Origin: Thermoproteota archaeon | GTDB lineage: Archaea > Korarchaeota > Korarchaeia > Korarchaeales > Korarchaeaceae | DNA length: 64,000 nt | NCBI GenBank assembly: GCA_027491915.1 | Contig: JAOZGC010000002.1 | Coordinates: 62,001-126,000 of the forward strand | Direction: 5' to 3' | In this document: in pieces, positions 27,835 through 36,233 of the stretch | How the letters are laid out: each line of letters opens with the position of its first letter | Numbering within the stretch: position 1 is the stretch's first letter | Notes under the pieces: generated by a model | Databases searched by the model: none | What the model saw: the letters and a program-made list of their open reading frames with translations, nothing else | What the model was told of the DNA's origin: nothing | Program-made: the position numbers and the translations under genes

Positions 27835-28117
27835 CCACCTTTCCCACTATGTATCTGACGGCCTGCGGGAGGGATCCGTCGGCCTTCAGCCTGAGCTGCT
27901 CGGCCCTCCTGCTCGCCTCCTCCAGCAGGGCCCTTATCTTTGCCTCCACCTCCCCGGCCACGCTCACCTCTATCGGAGCCTCCCTGGCCTCCCTCAGGAT
28001 CTCTTCAGCCTTGGCCCGCGCCTCTCCGATGATCCTCTCGGCTTCTCTCTCGGCCTGCTCAATGACGGCCTTGGCATCGGCCTCACTCTTCAAGAGGACC
28101 TCTATCAGCCTGGCCAT
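27815..28117 (-). CDS. atpH: A-type ATP synthase subunit H (peripheral stalk)
   Basis: A 100-residue, almost wholly helical, alanine- and glutamate-rich coiled-coil protein, as expected for the partner of subunit E in the peripheral stalk. It lies between atpF and atpE, overlapping atpE by 20 bases. The call rests on composition and position. Confidence 0.8.
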   Translation of the reverse strand: MARLIEVLLKSEADAKAVIEQAEREAERIIGEARAKAEEILREAREAPIEVSVAGEVEAKIRALLEEASRRAEQLRLKADGSLPQAVRYIVGKVVEVDGR

Positions 28118-28129
28118 TTCGACACCTCC

Positions 28130-28471
28130 TCACACCTTCAGACTTTCGCTCCCGAGGGCCCTTATTAGGAGCTCCCTGAGCTCCCTGAATCTGACCCCCC
28201 TCGGCCCCTCCAGGTCGGGGACGACCGCGAAGACGGGCTTTACCAAACCCATCCTGAGGATCTCCCTCCTATATGGTTCTATCTCCTCATAAACCCTCTC
28301 ATTCACGAAGATCACGTGGGGGACGGAATCTCCCATGTCTCTTAAGAACTTCAGCAGATTCTTCCTCCCCCTGATGACGTGTGGCTCTATCCCGAGCATC
28401 GCGAACCCGAGCGCCAGGATGTCGTCATCCACCAGGGCTATCGGAGAGCCCTCCCCGGAGTCGCGATCCAC
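28130..28471 (-). CDS. atpF: A-type ATP synthase subunit F
   Basis: A 113-residue small Rossmann-like subunit of the central stalk. It begins with IALVDDDILALGFAMLGIEPHVI, the usual subunit F opening, and has VIFVNERVYEEIEPYR and VFAVVPDLEGP. It is the first gene of the minus-strand ATPase operon, just upstream of atpH, and diverges from tRNA-Leu. Confidence 0.9.
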   Translation of the reverse strand: MDRDSGEGSPIALVDDDILALGFAMLGIEPHVIRGRKNLLKFLRDMGDSVPHVIFVNERVYEEIEPYRREILRMGLVKPVFAVVPDLEGPRGVRFRELRELLIRALGSESLKV

Positions 28472-28535
28472 CCCTCACCCCTCGGCCGACCGGCTCTCTG
28501 CTAATCTATAAAAACCGGGTGCCGGCGGGTGACCT

Positions 28536-28620
28536 GCGGGGGTGGCCGAGCCAGGTCAAAGGCGGCGGACTTAAGATCCGCTCCCCCAGGGGTTCGTGGG
28601 TTCAAATCCCACCCCCCGCA
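28536..28620 (+). tRNA. tRNA-Leu(TAA)
   Basis: A class II tRNA with acceptor GCGGGGG/CCCCCGC, anticodon stem GCGGA/TCCGC around loop CTTAAGA (anticodon TAA), a long variable arm (CTCCCCCAGGGGTTC region) and T arm GTGGG-TTCAAAT-CCCAC. CCA is encoded at 28621-28623. TATA-like ctataaaaa lies near 28505-28513. No intron. Confidence 0.95.
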
Positions 28621-28661
28621 CCAGGGCCCGCCGCCTGGATCCCCCCGCCCACGGGTCGCCG

Positions 28662-29249
28662 GTGAGCCCATTGAGGGAGACAGAGGTCAAGCTTAGGATC
28701 GCCCACTCGGAATTCCTCGCGGCCCTGGAGAGGGCCGGCCTGACCTTCAGGGAGGAGGGAGGCTGGGAGGAACAGGAGGACATCTACCTGGACACCAAAG
28801 ATGGGGACCTGAGGAGGAGGGGGCTCGCGCTCAGGATCAGGGTGGTCGGGTCTGAGATCCTGGTCACTCTCAAGGGCGGCGCGTCATTTGGCCCATCCGG
28901 TGAGAAGGTGAGGGAAGAGCTGGAGCTCCCATTGACGGATCCCGGCGTCGCCGAGATCTTGGCCGCGGCCGGTTTGAGGATCGCCTCGCCGCCCTCCTCT
29001 CTGGAGGAGCTCTTCTCAGCCTTGGGACGCGGTGGGTTGATTCCTCGGGTGACCGTCAGGAAGAGGAGGAAGAAGATCTCTGTTCCGGGATGGAACTCCT
29101 TAGTCTTCCTCGATCTGGTGGATGGACTGGGAGAGTTCGTCGAGGTGGAGGGGGAGGACTCCCCCCGGCTCGTGGCCAAGCTGGGACTAGGGGATAGAGC
29201 GGTCAGGCTGACCTACGCCGATCTCGTGGAGGCCTTATCTCGCGTATGA
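28662..29249 (+). CDS. CYTH-domain (class IV cyclase/triphosphatase-like) protein
   Basis: A 195-residue triphosphate tunnel protein. The N-terminal ETEVKL matches the ExExK motif. QEDIYLDT, LRIRVV, VTLKGG, REELELP and TVRKRRKK supply the alternating charged tunnel strands. CYTH proteins act on triphosphates (ThTP, PPPi or ATP); the substrate here is unknown. The open frame extends upstream into tRNA-Leu, so GTG 28662 was chosen, with TTG 28671 as alternative. It overlaps the convergent deaminase gene by 47 bases. Confidence 0.87.
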   Translation: MSPLRETEVKLRIAHSEFLAALERAGLTFREEGGWEEQEDIYLDTKDGDLRRRGLALRIRVVGSEILVTLKGGASFGPSGEKVREELELPLTDPGVAEILAAAGLRIASPPSSLEELFSALGRGGLIPRVTVRKRRKKISVPGWNSLVFLDLVDGLGEFVEVEGEDSPRLVAKLGLGDRAVRLTYADLVEALSRV

Positions 29250-30561
29250 GGGAGGTCACTCCACCCTTCTCCAGCAGCCTGACCGCCGATTCGGCGGCCC
29301 TCTCGTATACCTCATCGGCGTCGACCGAGACGTGCCTACCCTCCCTAATCACGATCCTCCCGCCGACTATCACGTCCGAGACGTCCGAGCACCTGGCCGA
29401 GTAGACCAGGTGGGAGATCACGGAGTGGACCGGCTGCCACCACGGGGCCTCGATTGAGACGGTGATCACGTCAGCTCTGGCGCCCTCCTCCAGCCGGCCC
29501 AGGTCCCTCATCCCCATGGCGTCCGCCGGGATCCGGGTGGCCATGTCCAGCGCGGTCTGGGCGCCGACCACCCTGGGATCCCGGCCAACCCCCTTGTGGA
29601 GGAGGGCCGCGAACTTCATCGTCTCGAACATGTCCAGGGAGTTGTTGCTCGCCGCGCCATCCGTCCCAAGACCGACATTGACCCCGGCCTCGATCAGCTC
29701 CGGGACGGGTGAGATACCCGCCCCCGTCTTCAGGTTGCTGACCGGGTTGTGGGACACCAGCGCGCCCGACTCCGCCAGGATCTTGATATCTCCCTCCCGG
29801 GGCCACACGACGTGGGCCATGACGGTCCCCTCTGACGCGAGGCCGACCTGGGCCATCAGGCGCACGGGGCTCACCCCAAACTCCCTCTCTATCTGCTCGA
29901 TCTCGCTCCTGTCCTCGGCCACGTGTATCTGGATCGGGACGGCCAGCTCCCGGGCGGCCTCTGCCGTCGCCTCTAGGAGATCTCTAGAGACGCTATACGG
30001 GGCGTGGGGGCCGAGCGACGGGGTGATGAGCTCGCTCCTCCCGCGCCACCTGGCGACGAAGTCTTTAGCCTTCTCGAATGCCTTCCACCCATCCTCGCTT
30101 TCGGGGGTCCCGGCATCTATGTAGCTCGAGGCCAGAACCCCCCTGATCCCCAGCCTGGTGGCCGCCTCCGCGACGGAGTCCTCGTAGAAGTACATATCGA
30201 ACACGGTGGTCGTCCCCCCGCGGAGCGCCTCCAACATCCCGAGCTCCGCCCCAGCTCGAACGTCTTCAGCGGTGAGGTTGGACTCCAGCGGCCATATCTT
30301 CTCCGTGAGCCACCTCATCAGCTCCATGTCGTCCGCCACCCCCCTGAACAGAGTCATGGCTATGTGGGTGTGGGTGTTGATGAGCCCGGGCATTACGATC
30401 TTCCCGGCCGCATCCAGTACCTCGTCCGCCTGGACCGGTAGATCCCTCCCTATCCTCGATACGCGGCCGTCCTCAACTAGCACGTCCCCCCCGAATATTA
30501 TCCTCCTCTTCTCATCTTGGGTGACCACGGCCGAGGCCCTCCTCAGCAGGATGCTCTCCAC
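29203..30561 (-). CDS. mtaD: 5-methylthioadenosine/S-adenosylhomocysteine deaminase (amidohydrolase)
   Basis: A 452-residue amidohydrolase. Metal ligands are in NTHTHIAM (HxH) and HVAEDRSEI, and the later SHNPVSNLKTGAGI plus GLGTDGAASNN segments match the MTA/SAH deaminase group. DDMELMRWLTEKIWPLE is typical too. It probably deaminates methylthioadenosine, SAH or other adenosine compounds in purine/methionine salvage. It is divergent from the metalloprotease gene. Confidence 0.88.
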   Translation of the reverse strand: MESILLRRASAVVTQDEKRRIIFGGDVLVEDGRVSRIGRDLPVQADEVLDAAGKIVMPGLINTHTHIAMTLFRGVADDMELMRWLTEKIWPLESNLTAEDVRAGAELGMLEALRGGTTTVFDMYFYEDSVAEAATRLGIRGVLASSYIDAGTPESEDGWKAFEKAKDFVARWRGRSELITPSLGPHAPYSVSRDLLEATAEAARELAVPIQIHVAEDRSEIEQIEREFGVSPVRLMAQVGLASEGTVMAHVVWPREGDIKILAESGALVSHNPVSNLKTGAGISPVPELIEAGVNVGLGTDGAASNNSLDMFETMKFAALLHKGVGRDPRVVGAQTALDMATRIPADAMGMRDLGRLEEGARADVITVSIEAPWWQPVHSVISHLVYSARCSDVSDVIVGGRIVIREGRHVSVDADEVYERAAESAVRLLEKGGVTSLIREIRPPRDRRRSA

Positions 30562-30624
30562 CGCCTCACCCCGGCGGGGTCGGGGCCGGCAACGGTTAAT
30601 AACCCAACCGGACCCCTCCTCCCG

Positions 30625-32274
30625 ATGTCGAGGTTATGGGGCGCGGCCGCAGCGATCTCCATCTCCCTAATAGCCCTTCATCCCCTCCACGTCGCGGCCC
30701 AGCCAGCGAAGCCGGCGACCTTCACCTACCGCTTCGACGTGGCAGAGAACGGGTGGATCAACGTGTCGATAACGTTCGAATCGACCGGATCGGGGACCTC
30801 GTGGTTGATGGTCCCAACCTACCAGAAGTTCGACTTCACCGTAGAATCGGGGAACTTCGAGAACGTCAGCTGGAGAAGGTACGGCCCCTTCTACGCCAAT
30901 CAGACCTTCAACTTCACGGACGGCACGTCGTTCGAGATATCCTACAGCTACCGCTTCGGCGCATTCATAGTAGAGCCGACCGGGGCCTTCTTCTCCACCC
31001 TGGTTGGGTTCGATCCGAGGACCCGTGGGAGCGTCACGGTCAGCCTGCCGCCCGGCGTCTCCATCCTGAGAACCTACCTTAACAAGGCGGAGCTCGAGCC
31101 GGACAGTCGATCGGCGGAGGGCGCGCCGTCCATAACCTACGATCTGCCGAAGGAGAACGTCGCCCTATACAGGGTTATGGTCATCTTTCAGGTCCCCGGA
31201 GAGCTCCAGACCGTCGAGAGGACCTCGGGCCTGCTCACCGTCACAGCACCTGCTCGATACGCCGACGTCGCCGAGAACATAACAAGGCTGTACGATAGGT
31301 ACCTCCACTACTTGCTGGACCTGACCGGGGTAGGCGAGGTGCCCATCAACCTGACCCTCTACATGCCCAGCAGCCCAGACGAGATCTTCACCTTGGGATA
31401 CACCAGCGTCTCCTCGCCGTACGAGCTGTACGACAACGTGATAACTCCGGGTTCCGTGTCCCTCAACCTGATACTGGTCAGGATGGTGGGGAGCCAGCTT
31501 CAGAACACCCTGATCCACGAGCTCCTGCACCAGTACATGCTGAGGGCGGGCCTGTCGACCGAGCTGAGGTGGGCACACGAGGGTATGGCTCAGTACCTGT
31601 CCATCTTGATAGTGAGGCAGGAGACCGGAAACTCATCTTACGGTCAGGAGGACATACAGGCCGCCGGGAAGATGGCCCAGATGCTGAACTACGACCTCGG
31701 ATTCCTCCAGGACTGGAGGGGCGGGGGGATACCGGAGGACTCAAACAAGTACTACCTCTCTTCCCTCTACATCTTCTCCCAGATTGGGGAGGGGGGCGGA
31801 GGGTTCGACCTCTACAAAAGGTTCTTCCACCTGATAAGGGAAGACGGCGTCTTGGTGAACACCACCGGACAGTTGGTATCCTACCTGAGCAAGGCCGCCG
31901 GCTCAGATCTCTCCGTGGATTTCCGGAGACTCGGCTTCAGATTCTCGACGGTTCAGTCGACTCCTCCCGCCGGAGTGGTGGTTCCCATGGGCGGGGGAAG
32001 GTACCCGCCACTCATGGTGGAGCTGAATCCCTTCTCGGCGCTAGCCTGGGAGATGGACAGGATGTCCGTGAGGGCGGCCCTGGCCGGGGACATGTCCAGG
32101 GTGGGAGCCCTCAGGAGCGAGGCGAGGGCGTTCAGGGTGCTCGGCCCCCTGATGGGCGCCTCCATCATAGCCGGCGCGGTGACCCTGATCTCTGCCGCCT
32201 CTTGGGCGGCCGGCATCAGACGAAGATCCTACCGGCCGCCTCGAGCTTCTCCAGGGCCTCCCACCTATCCATGA
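30625..32274 (+). CDS. Secreted, membrane-anchored zinc metalloprotease (HEXXH, gluzincin-like)
   Basis: A 549-residue protein. Residues 1-25 form a signal peptide (ISISLIALHPLHVAAQ). The next about 200 residues are beta-rich with many N-x-S/T sites. HELLHQYM near residue 298 is the zinc site and WAHEGMAQYL about 20 residues on gives the third ligand, as in M1/M61-like gluzincins. A membrane span near residues 510-533 is followed by a basic tail. It likely acts outside the cell. The upstream open frame was dropped in favour of ATG 30625. Its end overlaps porB by 59 bases. Confidence 0.82.
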   Translation: MSRLWGAAAAISISLIALHPLHVAAQPAKPATFTYRFDVAENGWINVSITFESTGSGTSWLMVPTYQKFDFTVESGNFENVSWRRYGPFYANQTFNFTDGTSFEISYSYRFGAFIVEPTGAFFSTLVGFDPRTRGSVTVSLPPGVSILRTYLNKAELEPDSRSAEGAPSITYDLPKENVALYRVMVIFQVPGELQTVERTSGLLTVTAPARYADVAENITRLYDRYLHYLLDLTGVGEVPINLTLYMPSSPDEIFTLGYTSVSSPYELYDNVITPGSVSLNLILVRMVGSQLQNTLIHELLHQYMLRAGLSTELRWAHEGMAQYLSILIVRQETGNSSYGQEDIQAAGKMAQMLNYDLGFLQDWRGGGIPEDSNKYYLSSLYIFSQIGEGGGGFDLYKRFFHLIREDGVLVNTTGQLVSYLSKAAGSDLSVDFRRLGFRFSTVQSTPPAGVVVPMGGGRYPPLMVELNPFSALAWEMDRMSVRAALAGDMSRVGALRSEARAFRVLGPLMGASIIAGAVTLISAASWAAGIRRRSYRPPRASPGPPTYP

Positions 32275-33118
32275 AGGCCCTCTCCAGTGCCCTAACGTCT
32301 TCCTCCGTCAGGTGGGCGAACCTCCTCTGCGGCGCCAGGTACTCCCTCAGCGGCCTCCTCTTGGGCCTCATGGTTATCCTGAGTTTTCCGTCTTCAACCT
32401 CGTACAGGGGCCACACGTACGTGTCGACGGCGAGCCGGGCCAGCTCTATCGTCTTGTTCACCGGGTAGTTCCACCCCGTGGGGCAGGTGGACAGTATCTC
32501 GATGTACCTGAATCCCCTCTTGTCTCTGGCCTTCGCGACCTTGTTCACCAGGTCGAACGGGTAACCTATGCTGGCCGTGGCGACGTAAGAGGCCCCGTGC
32601 GCGGCCACGATGAGGGGCATGTTCTTCTTCATCTCCGCCTTCCCCGTCGGCGTGGTCTTGGTCCAGGCCTTAGGCGGTGTGGCCCCGGACCTCTGTATCC
32701 CGGTGTTCATGTAGGCCTCGTTGTTGTAGCATATGTAGAGGACGTCGTCCCCCCTCTCCGCCGCCCCGGATAGGGCCTGTATACCTATGTCGTAGGTTCC
32801 TCCGTCCCCGGCCCACGCCACGACCCTGACGTTCCCCCTGCCGAGCGCTGCCAGCCCGGCGGCCATGCCGGCCGCCGTGGACGCCGCGGCGGCGAACGCC
32901 ATGTTGAACACCGGGACCCTGAACCCGCTCTTCGGGTAGGGCCCCTGAATGACGCTCGTGCAGCACGCGGGTATCACGTAGACCGCGTCCTTCCCCAGAA
33001 CCTTGGACACCAACTTGAATGCCACGAGGGCCCCGCATCCGGGGCACGCCGCGTTGCCCGGCATCACGAACTTCCCGGCCCTCCTGAGGTCTTTCATCGT
33101 GATGGGCATGTCACTCAC
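32216..33118 (-). CDS. porB: Pyruvate:ferredoxin oxidoreductase beta subunit
   Basis: A 300-residue TPP-binding subunit. CPGCGALVAFKL gives the first cluster cysteines, and WAGDGGTYDIGIQALSGA with NNEAYMNTGIQRSG is the TPP/Mg site. CPTGWNYP is also typical. The Por/Vor family converts 2-oxoacids to acyl-CoA, CO2 and reduced ferredoxin; the sequence favours pyruvate. It overlaps porA by eight bases. Confidence 0.93.
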   Translation of the reverse strand: MSDMPITMKDLRRAGKFVMPGNAACPGCGALVAFKLVSKVLGKDAVYVIPACCTSVIQGPYPKSGFRVPVFNMAFAAAASTAAGMAAGLAALGRGNVRVVAWAGDGGTYDIGIQALSGAAERGDDVLYICYNNEAYMNTGIQRSGATPPKAWTKTTPTGKAEMKKNMPLIVAAHGASYVATASIGYPFDLVNKVAKARDKRGFRYIEILSTCPTGWNYPVNKTIELARLAVDTYVWPLYEVEDGKLRITMRPKRRPLREYLAPQRRFAHLTEEDVRALERAFMDRWEALEKLEAAGRIFV

Positions 33119-34337
33119 CCACCTCCCTCACCTTCAGCCCGTACCAGTAGGATACCCTGTCCACCCCTTCCGATATCTTCCGCTTGGCCGACCTGAAGAT
33201 CGCCTTCAGATCCCTCACCCGGACGTCCCTGCCCCCCAATCCGGCGATGAAACCGACCACCGGGGGTCTGTCCTCCGCGTGATACAGGGAGGCTCTGAGG
33301 TCCGAGGCGAGGGGCCCTCCATGACCGAATGACACGCTCCTGTCAACCACTATTATCCCCTTCTTTCCGGCCGCCAACTCCGTGATCTCTTCTCCGGGAA
33401 ACGGCCTGTACAGTCTGATCTTGACGAGACCGACGCTCTCCCCCTCCCTCCTCAATTCCTCGATCGCAACCTCGGCCTCCGAAGCCAGCGTCCCAGAGGC
33501 GACCATGAGGTAATCCGAATCCTGAGACCACCTCTCGTAGATGGCTGAGCCGTGGTACCTCCCGAACTTCTCGGCGAACTCCGTCGATATCTCCTTCAGG
33601 CGATCCTTCGCGGCCCTGGAGGCCCTGTCTATGGACCACCTCATCTCCATGTAGAGTTGATCCGGCATAACCAGGTTTCCGTAAGTTATGGGCGCGTCCG
33701 GATCCATCCTCCAGTGGGGAGGATCGTAGGGCGGGAGAAAAGAATCCACGTCTCCCTGATCGGGGATGTTCACCGGGGCGTAGGTGTGACTCAGGACGAA
33801 CCCGTCCAGGCACACCATGAAGGGAAGCAGGACGTCCGGACTCTCGGCCACCTTGTACATCATCAGAACGGAGTCCAGGGCCTCCTGATTCGACGAGACG
33901 AACAGCTGCAGCCAACCGGTGTCCCTCTGGGAGATGGCGTCTTGGTGATCCACGTGTATGCTCCAGGGCGGGCCGACCGCCCTGTTGACCACGGCCATGC
34001 CTATCGGGAGCCTGGCCCCGACCGCCCAGTGCAGCACCTCGTGCATGAGCAGGAGCCCCTGGCTGGCCGTGGCCGTGAAGGCCCTGGCGCCCACGGTGGA
34101 GGCCCCTATGGCCGCCGCCATCGCGCTGTGCTCGCTCTCGACCCTTATGTACCTGGCGTCGAGCTCTCCCCTCTCTATGAAGTCGGCCAGATACTCCACT
34201 ATGGTGGTCTGGGGGGTTATGGGGTAGGCCGGGACCACCTGCACCCTGGCCAGCCTGGCGGCGTGGGCGACCGCGTGGTTCGCGGTTATTATGTCCCACC
34301 TTCCCCCCTCAGCCAGCCTGGAAGCCTGCGCGGTCAA
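33111..34337 (-). CDS. porA: Pyruvate:ferredoxin oxidoreductase alpha subunit
   Basis: A 408-residue alpha subunit with NHAVAHAARLARVQVVPAYPITPQT at the start, RVESEHSAMAAAIGAS and TATASQGLLLMHEVLHWA, all typical of Por alpha, and a C-terminal VDRSVSFGHGGPLASDLRA transketolase-like part. The start is TTG at 34337, overlapping the porD stop (TTGA); the longer frame shadows porD. It works with porB and porD. Confidence 0.93.
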   Translation of the reverse strand: MTAQASRLAEGGRWDIITANHAVAHAARLARVQVVPAYPITPQTTIVEYLADFIERGELDARYIRVESEHSAMAAAIGASTVGARAFTATASQGLLLMHEVLHWAVGARLPIGMAVVNRAVGPPWSIHVDHQDAISQRDTGWLQLFVSSNQEALDSVLMMYKVAESPDVLLPFMVCLDGFVLSHTYAPVNIPDQGDVDSFLPPYDPPHWRMDPDAPITYGNLVMPDQLYMEMRWSIDRASRAAKDRLKEISTEFAEKFGRYHGSAIYERWSQDSDYLMVASGTLASEAEVAIEELRREGESVGLVKIRLYRPFPGEEITELAAGKKGIIVVDRSVSFGHGGPLASDLRASLYHAEDRPPVVGFIAGLGGRDVRVRDLKAIFRSAKRKISEGVDRVSYWYGLKVREVGE

Positions 34338-34606
34338 AGGGAGTTCCCCCTCCCCTCGGGAACCATCTCTATGGCCTTGGTGGGACATTCATTGGCGCAC
34401 ATGCCGCACCCCTTGCAGTAAGTGTAGTCTATCTCCGGGAATCCGTCCGCTCCCTCGCTTATCACCTCCTCCTGACAGTACAACCAGCACAGCCAACACT
34501 TCACGCACTTCTCCTTATTTATCACCGGCCTGAAGACCCTCCAGATGCCTGTCTCGCCCGAGGCCCCGGCTTCTGGGAGGGACACCGGGATCACGTTTGT
34601 AGCCAC
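34334..34606 (-). CDS. porD: Pyruvate:ferredoxin oxidoreductase delta subunit (2[4Fe-4S] ferredoxin)
   Basis: A 90-residue electron-transfer subunit with two CxxCxxCxxxC clusters: CVKCWLCWLYC near residue 34 and CKGCGMCANECP near residue 64. The N terminus (VFRPVINKEKC) is typical of PorD. It is first in a porD-porA-porB order. No gamma subunit gene is found beside it. Confidence 0.93.
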   Translation of the reverse strand: MATNVIPVSLPEAGASGETGIWRVFRPVINKEKCVKCWLCWLYCQEEVISEGADGFPEIDYTYCKGCGMCANECPTKAIEMVPEGRGNSL

Positions 34607-34711
34607 CGGTCTGTCACCTGGCCGCCGACGCCCCGGTCGAATAAAATATGTACCAGTCGGAGGACTGCGGCAGGAGGGGCGCGCGCAGGGATCAAAAAGT
34701 TTGGAGGGGGC

Positions 34712-34990
34712 TCACAGGCCCCGCTCTGGCCTGGGCCGCCTCTCGGGGATGCTTTCCTCCTTAACGGAGATGCTCTTCCCCTCGAACTCCAGCTCGAGGG
34801 TTCCCCCTCCCAGAGAGCCCGGCTTGACGCTGACCTCTATCGGAACCTCGGACCTCATCGGGTAGAATATCTTCCACACAGCCGACTTGAGACCGGGCTG
34901 CTTCTGGTCCAGGAACTCCAGTATCCGATCCGTCATGGGAACTCCGACGCGCCTCGCGGACATATGCACCACCTCTGGCGGGGCCACCAT
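34712..34990 (-). CDS. Unknown small protein upstream of porDAB
   Basis: A 92-residue protein of no recognised family. It has a helical first half (TDRILEFLDQ, SAVWKIFYPM) and a beta-type second half (VPIEVSVKPGSLGGGTLELEFEGKSISV, in pieces), with a basic tail. An AT-rich TATA-like patch at 35022-35032 fits a start at ATG 34990. It lies about 105 bases upstream of porD on the same strand and is far too short for a gamma subunit, with no oxidoreductase motif. Confidence 0.6.
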   Translation of the reverse strand: MVAPPEVVHMSARRVGVPMTDRILEFLDQKQPGLKSAVWKIFYPMRSEVPIEVSVKPGSLGGGTLELEFEGKSISVKEESIPERRPRPERGL

Positions 34991-35048
34991 TCGAGTGACC
35001 TTGGGTTGGACGGTGCATCCCCTTTAAAATATTATGCGGTCTTCCCCA

Positions 35049-35076
35049 CCGGCAGAGCCGAATCTCCGGCTGCCGG
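35049..35076. repeat. GC-rich inverted repeat between divergent small genes
   Basis: CCGGCAGAGCCG and CGGCTGCCGG form about ten pairs with a two-base bulge and a six-base loop. It sits upstream of the TATA box of the 48-residue gene and upstream of the other divergent gene. It could be an operator-type palindrome or a chance hairpin. Confidence 0.45.
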
Positions 35077-35101
35077 AGTCAGCCTGACGTCGAATCTCAG
35101 A

Positions 35102-35108
35102 TTTATAT
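35102..35108 (+). promoter_or_regulatory. TATA box of the 48-residue gene
   Basis: TTTATAT lies about 39-45 bases upstream of the ATG, and a strong ribosome-binding sequence (gggggaggtga, 35130-35140) lies between them. Confidence 0.6.
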
Positions 35109-35146
35109 CTTTGTCCGACCTTAACAACAGGGGGAGGTGAGCCGCG

Positions 35147-35293
35147 ATGCCTTCGATTCTCCCCGATCAGATCGATGACTGGGATACCGCGCTGTACTTC
35201 GTCTACCTCTACCTGGCCGAGGAGGAGGAACCCCCAGGGGCCAGGGTGAGGGGATCCGGCGAGAAGAGCCGCAGGCTCGAGGTGCTCGTGTAG
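35147..35293 (+). CDS. Small acidic protein of unknown function
   Basis: A 48-residue gene with ATG 35147, preceded at good spacing by GGGGGAGGTGA and further upstream by a TATA box. The protein opens with an acidic/aromatic helix-like part (DDWDTALYFVYLYLAEEEE) and ends basic. No family is recognised. The joint presence of TATA box, ribosome-binding site and correct distances makes a real, well-expressed gene likely. It precedes the arginase-family gene by 34 bases and may share its transcript. Confidence 0.6.
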   Translation: MPSILPDQIDDWDTALYFVYLYLAEEEEPPGARVRGSGEKSRRLEVLV

Positions 35294-35327
35294 GGGTAAT
35301 AAACTGGGCCCCCGCCGCCCAGCCCCG

Positions 35328-36233
35328 ATGGCGCGCGCGATTAGGCCGGGTGGTCCCTGGGAGCCCAACCCCTCACTCTTTCTTGGATACAACCAGTCAT
35401 ACGAGAAGTCTAAGTACGTCGTGCTGCCGGTCCCCTCGGACTCAGGCTCGACCTGCCTCCCGGGTGCCAGGTTTGGCCCCCAGGAGCTGATATCCGCGAG
35501 CCGATTTCTCGAGCCCTACGACCCCGAACTGGATTTCTCTCCGGCCGACGCGGGCATCCACACCCTGCAGCCGCTGGAGCCAGTTCAGGGGGATCCGAGA
35601 TCGACAGCCGAGAGGGTCGGTAGGCAGGTGGCCGCAATATACAGCTCGAACAGGATCCCGGTCATAGTTGGGGGGGATCACTCGATCACTCCCGGGGCAG
35701 TATCAGCCCTGTCGTCGGAGCTCGGGGGAGACCTGAACCTCGTGGTCTTGGACGCCCACCTGGACCTCTACGACGAGTACGGCGGCTCGCGTTTCAGCCA
35801 CGCCTGCGCGATCCGCAGGGCCGCAGAGGCCAGCCGAAAGACGGTCATAATCGGCGTTAGATCGGCAGGGATAGAAGAAATCACCTTTCTGCGGAATTCA
35901 AGCGGCATTCAGGCAATCTGGAGTCGGGAGATCAGGGACGGGGGGGTGGACGTGATCTCTGAGGCGATGAGGAGGTTGCCCCCTCATCCGACCTACCTGA
36001 GCCTGGATCTGGACGTCATGGACCCCGGCGCCATGCCCTGCGTCGGCTGTCCTGAACCTGGAGGCTTGGACTGGTGGGAGACCACCGGAGTGTTGGAAGC
36101 TGTATTCAGGCTGGTCGACGTGATCGCCTTCGACCTTACCGAGTTCACGCCGTGCCCCGGCTCAGGCCTGAGCTCGGCCTACACGGCCGCCAAGCTGCTC
36201 TACAAGATGATCGCCCTCTCCGAGCTTAGTTAG
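35328..36233 (+). CDS. speB: Agmatinase/arginase-family ureohydrolase
   Basis: A 301-residue binuclear manganese ureohydrolase. Metal motifs are VGGDHSITPG, VVLDAHLDLYDE and SLDLDVMDPG. Agmatinase, giving putrescine and urea in polyamine synthesis, is the commonest archaeal role, but arginase or another guanidino substrate cannot be excluded. The start is ATG 35328. Its 3' end overlaps the convergent membrane protein gene by 72 bases. Confidence 0.88.
   Translation: MARAIRPGGPWEPNPSLFLGYNQSYEKSKYVVLPVPSDSGSTCLPGARFGPQELISASRFLEPYDPELDFSPADAGIHTLQPLEPVQGDPRSTAERVGRQVAAIYSSNRIPVIVGGDHSITPGAVSALSSELGGDLNLVVLDAHLDLYDEYGGSRFSHACAIRRAAEASRKTVIIGVRSAGIEEITFLRNSSGIQAIWSREIRDGGVDVISEAMRRLPPHPTYLSLDLDVMDPGAMPCVGCPEPGGLDWWETTGVLEAVFRLVDVIAFDLTEFTPCPGSGLSSAYTAAKLLYKMIALSELS

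Noticed and set aside
26725-27858. Long plus-strand open frame opposite atpA and atpE
   Set aside because: Shadow of conserved ATPase subunits; proline-, leucine- and histidine-rich and without family signal.
33343-34299. Second minus-strand frame within porA
   Set aside because: An arginine/glycine-rich alternate frame of porA, which itself has clear family motifs.
34712-34990. PorG gamma subunit
   Set aside because: At 92 residues it is about half the needed length and lacks the gamma-domain motifs.
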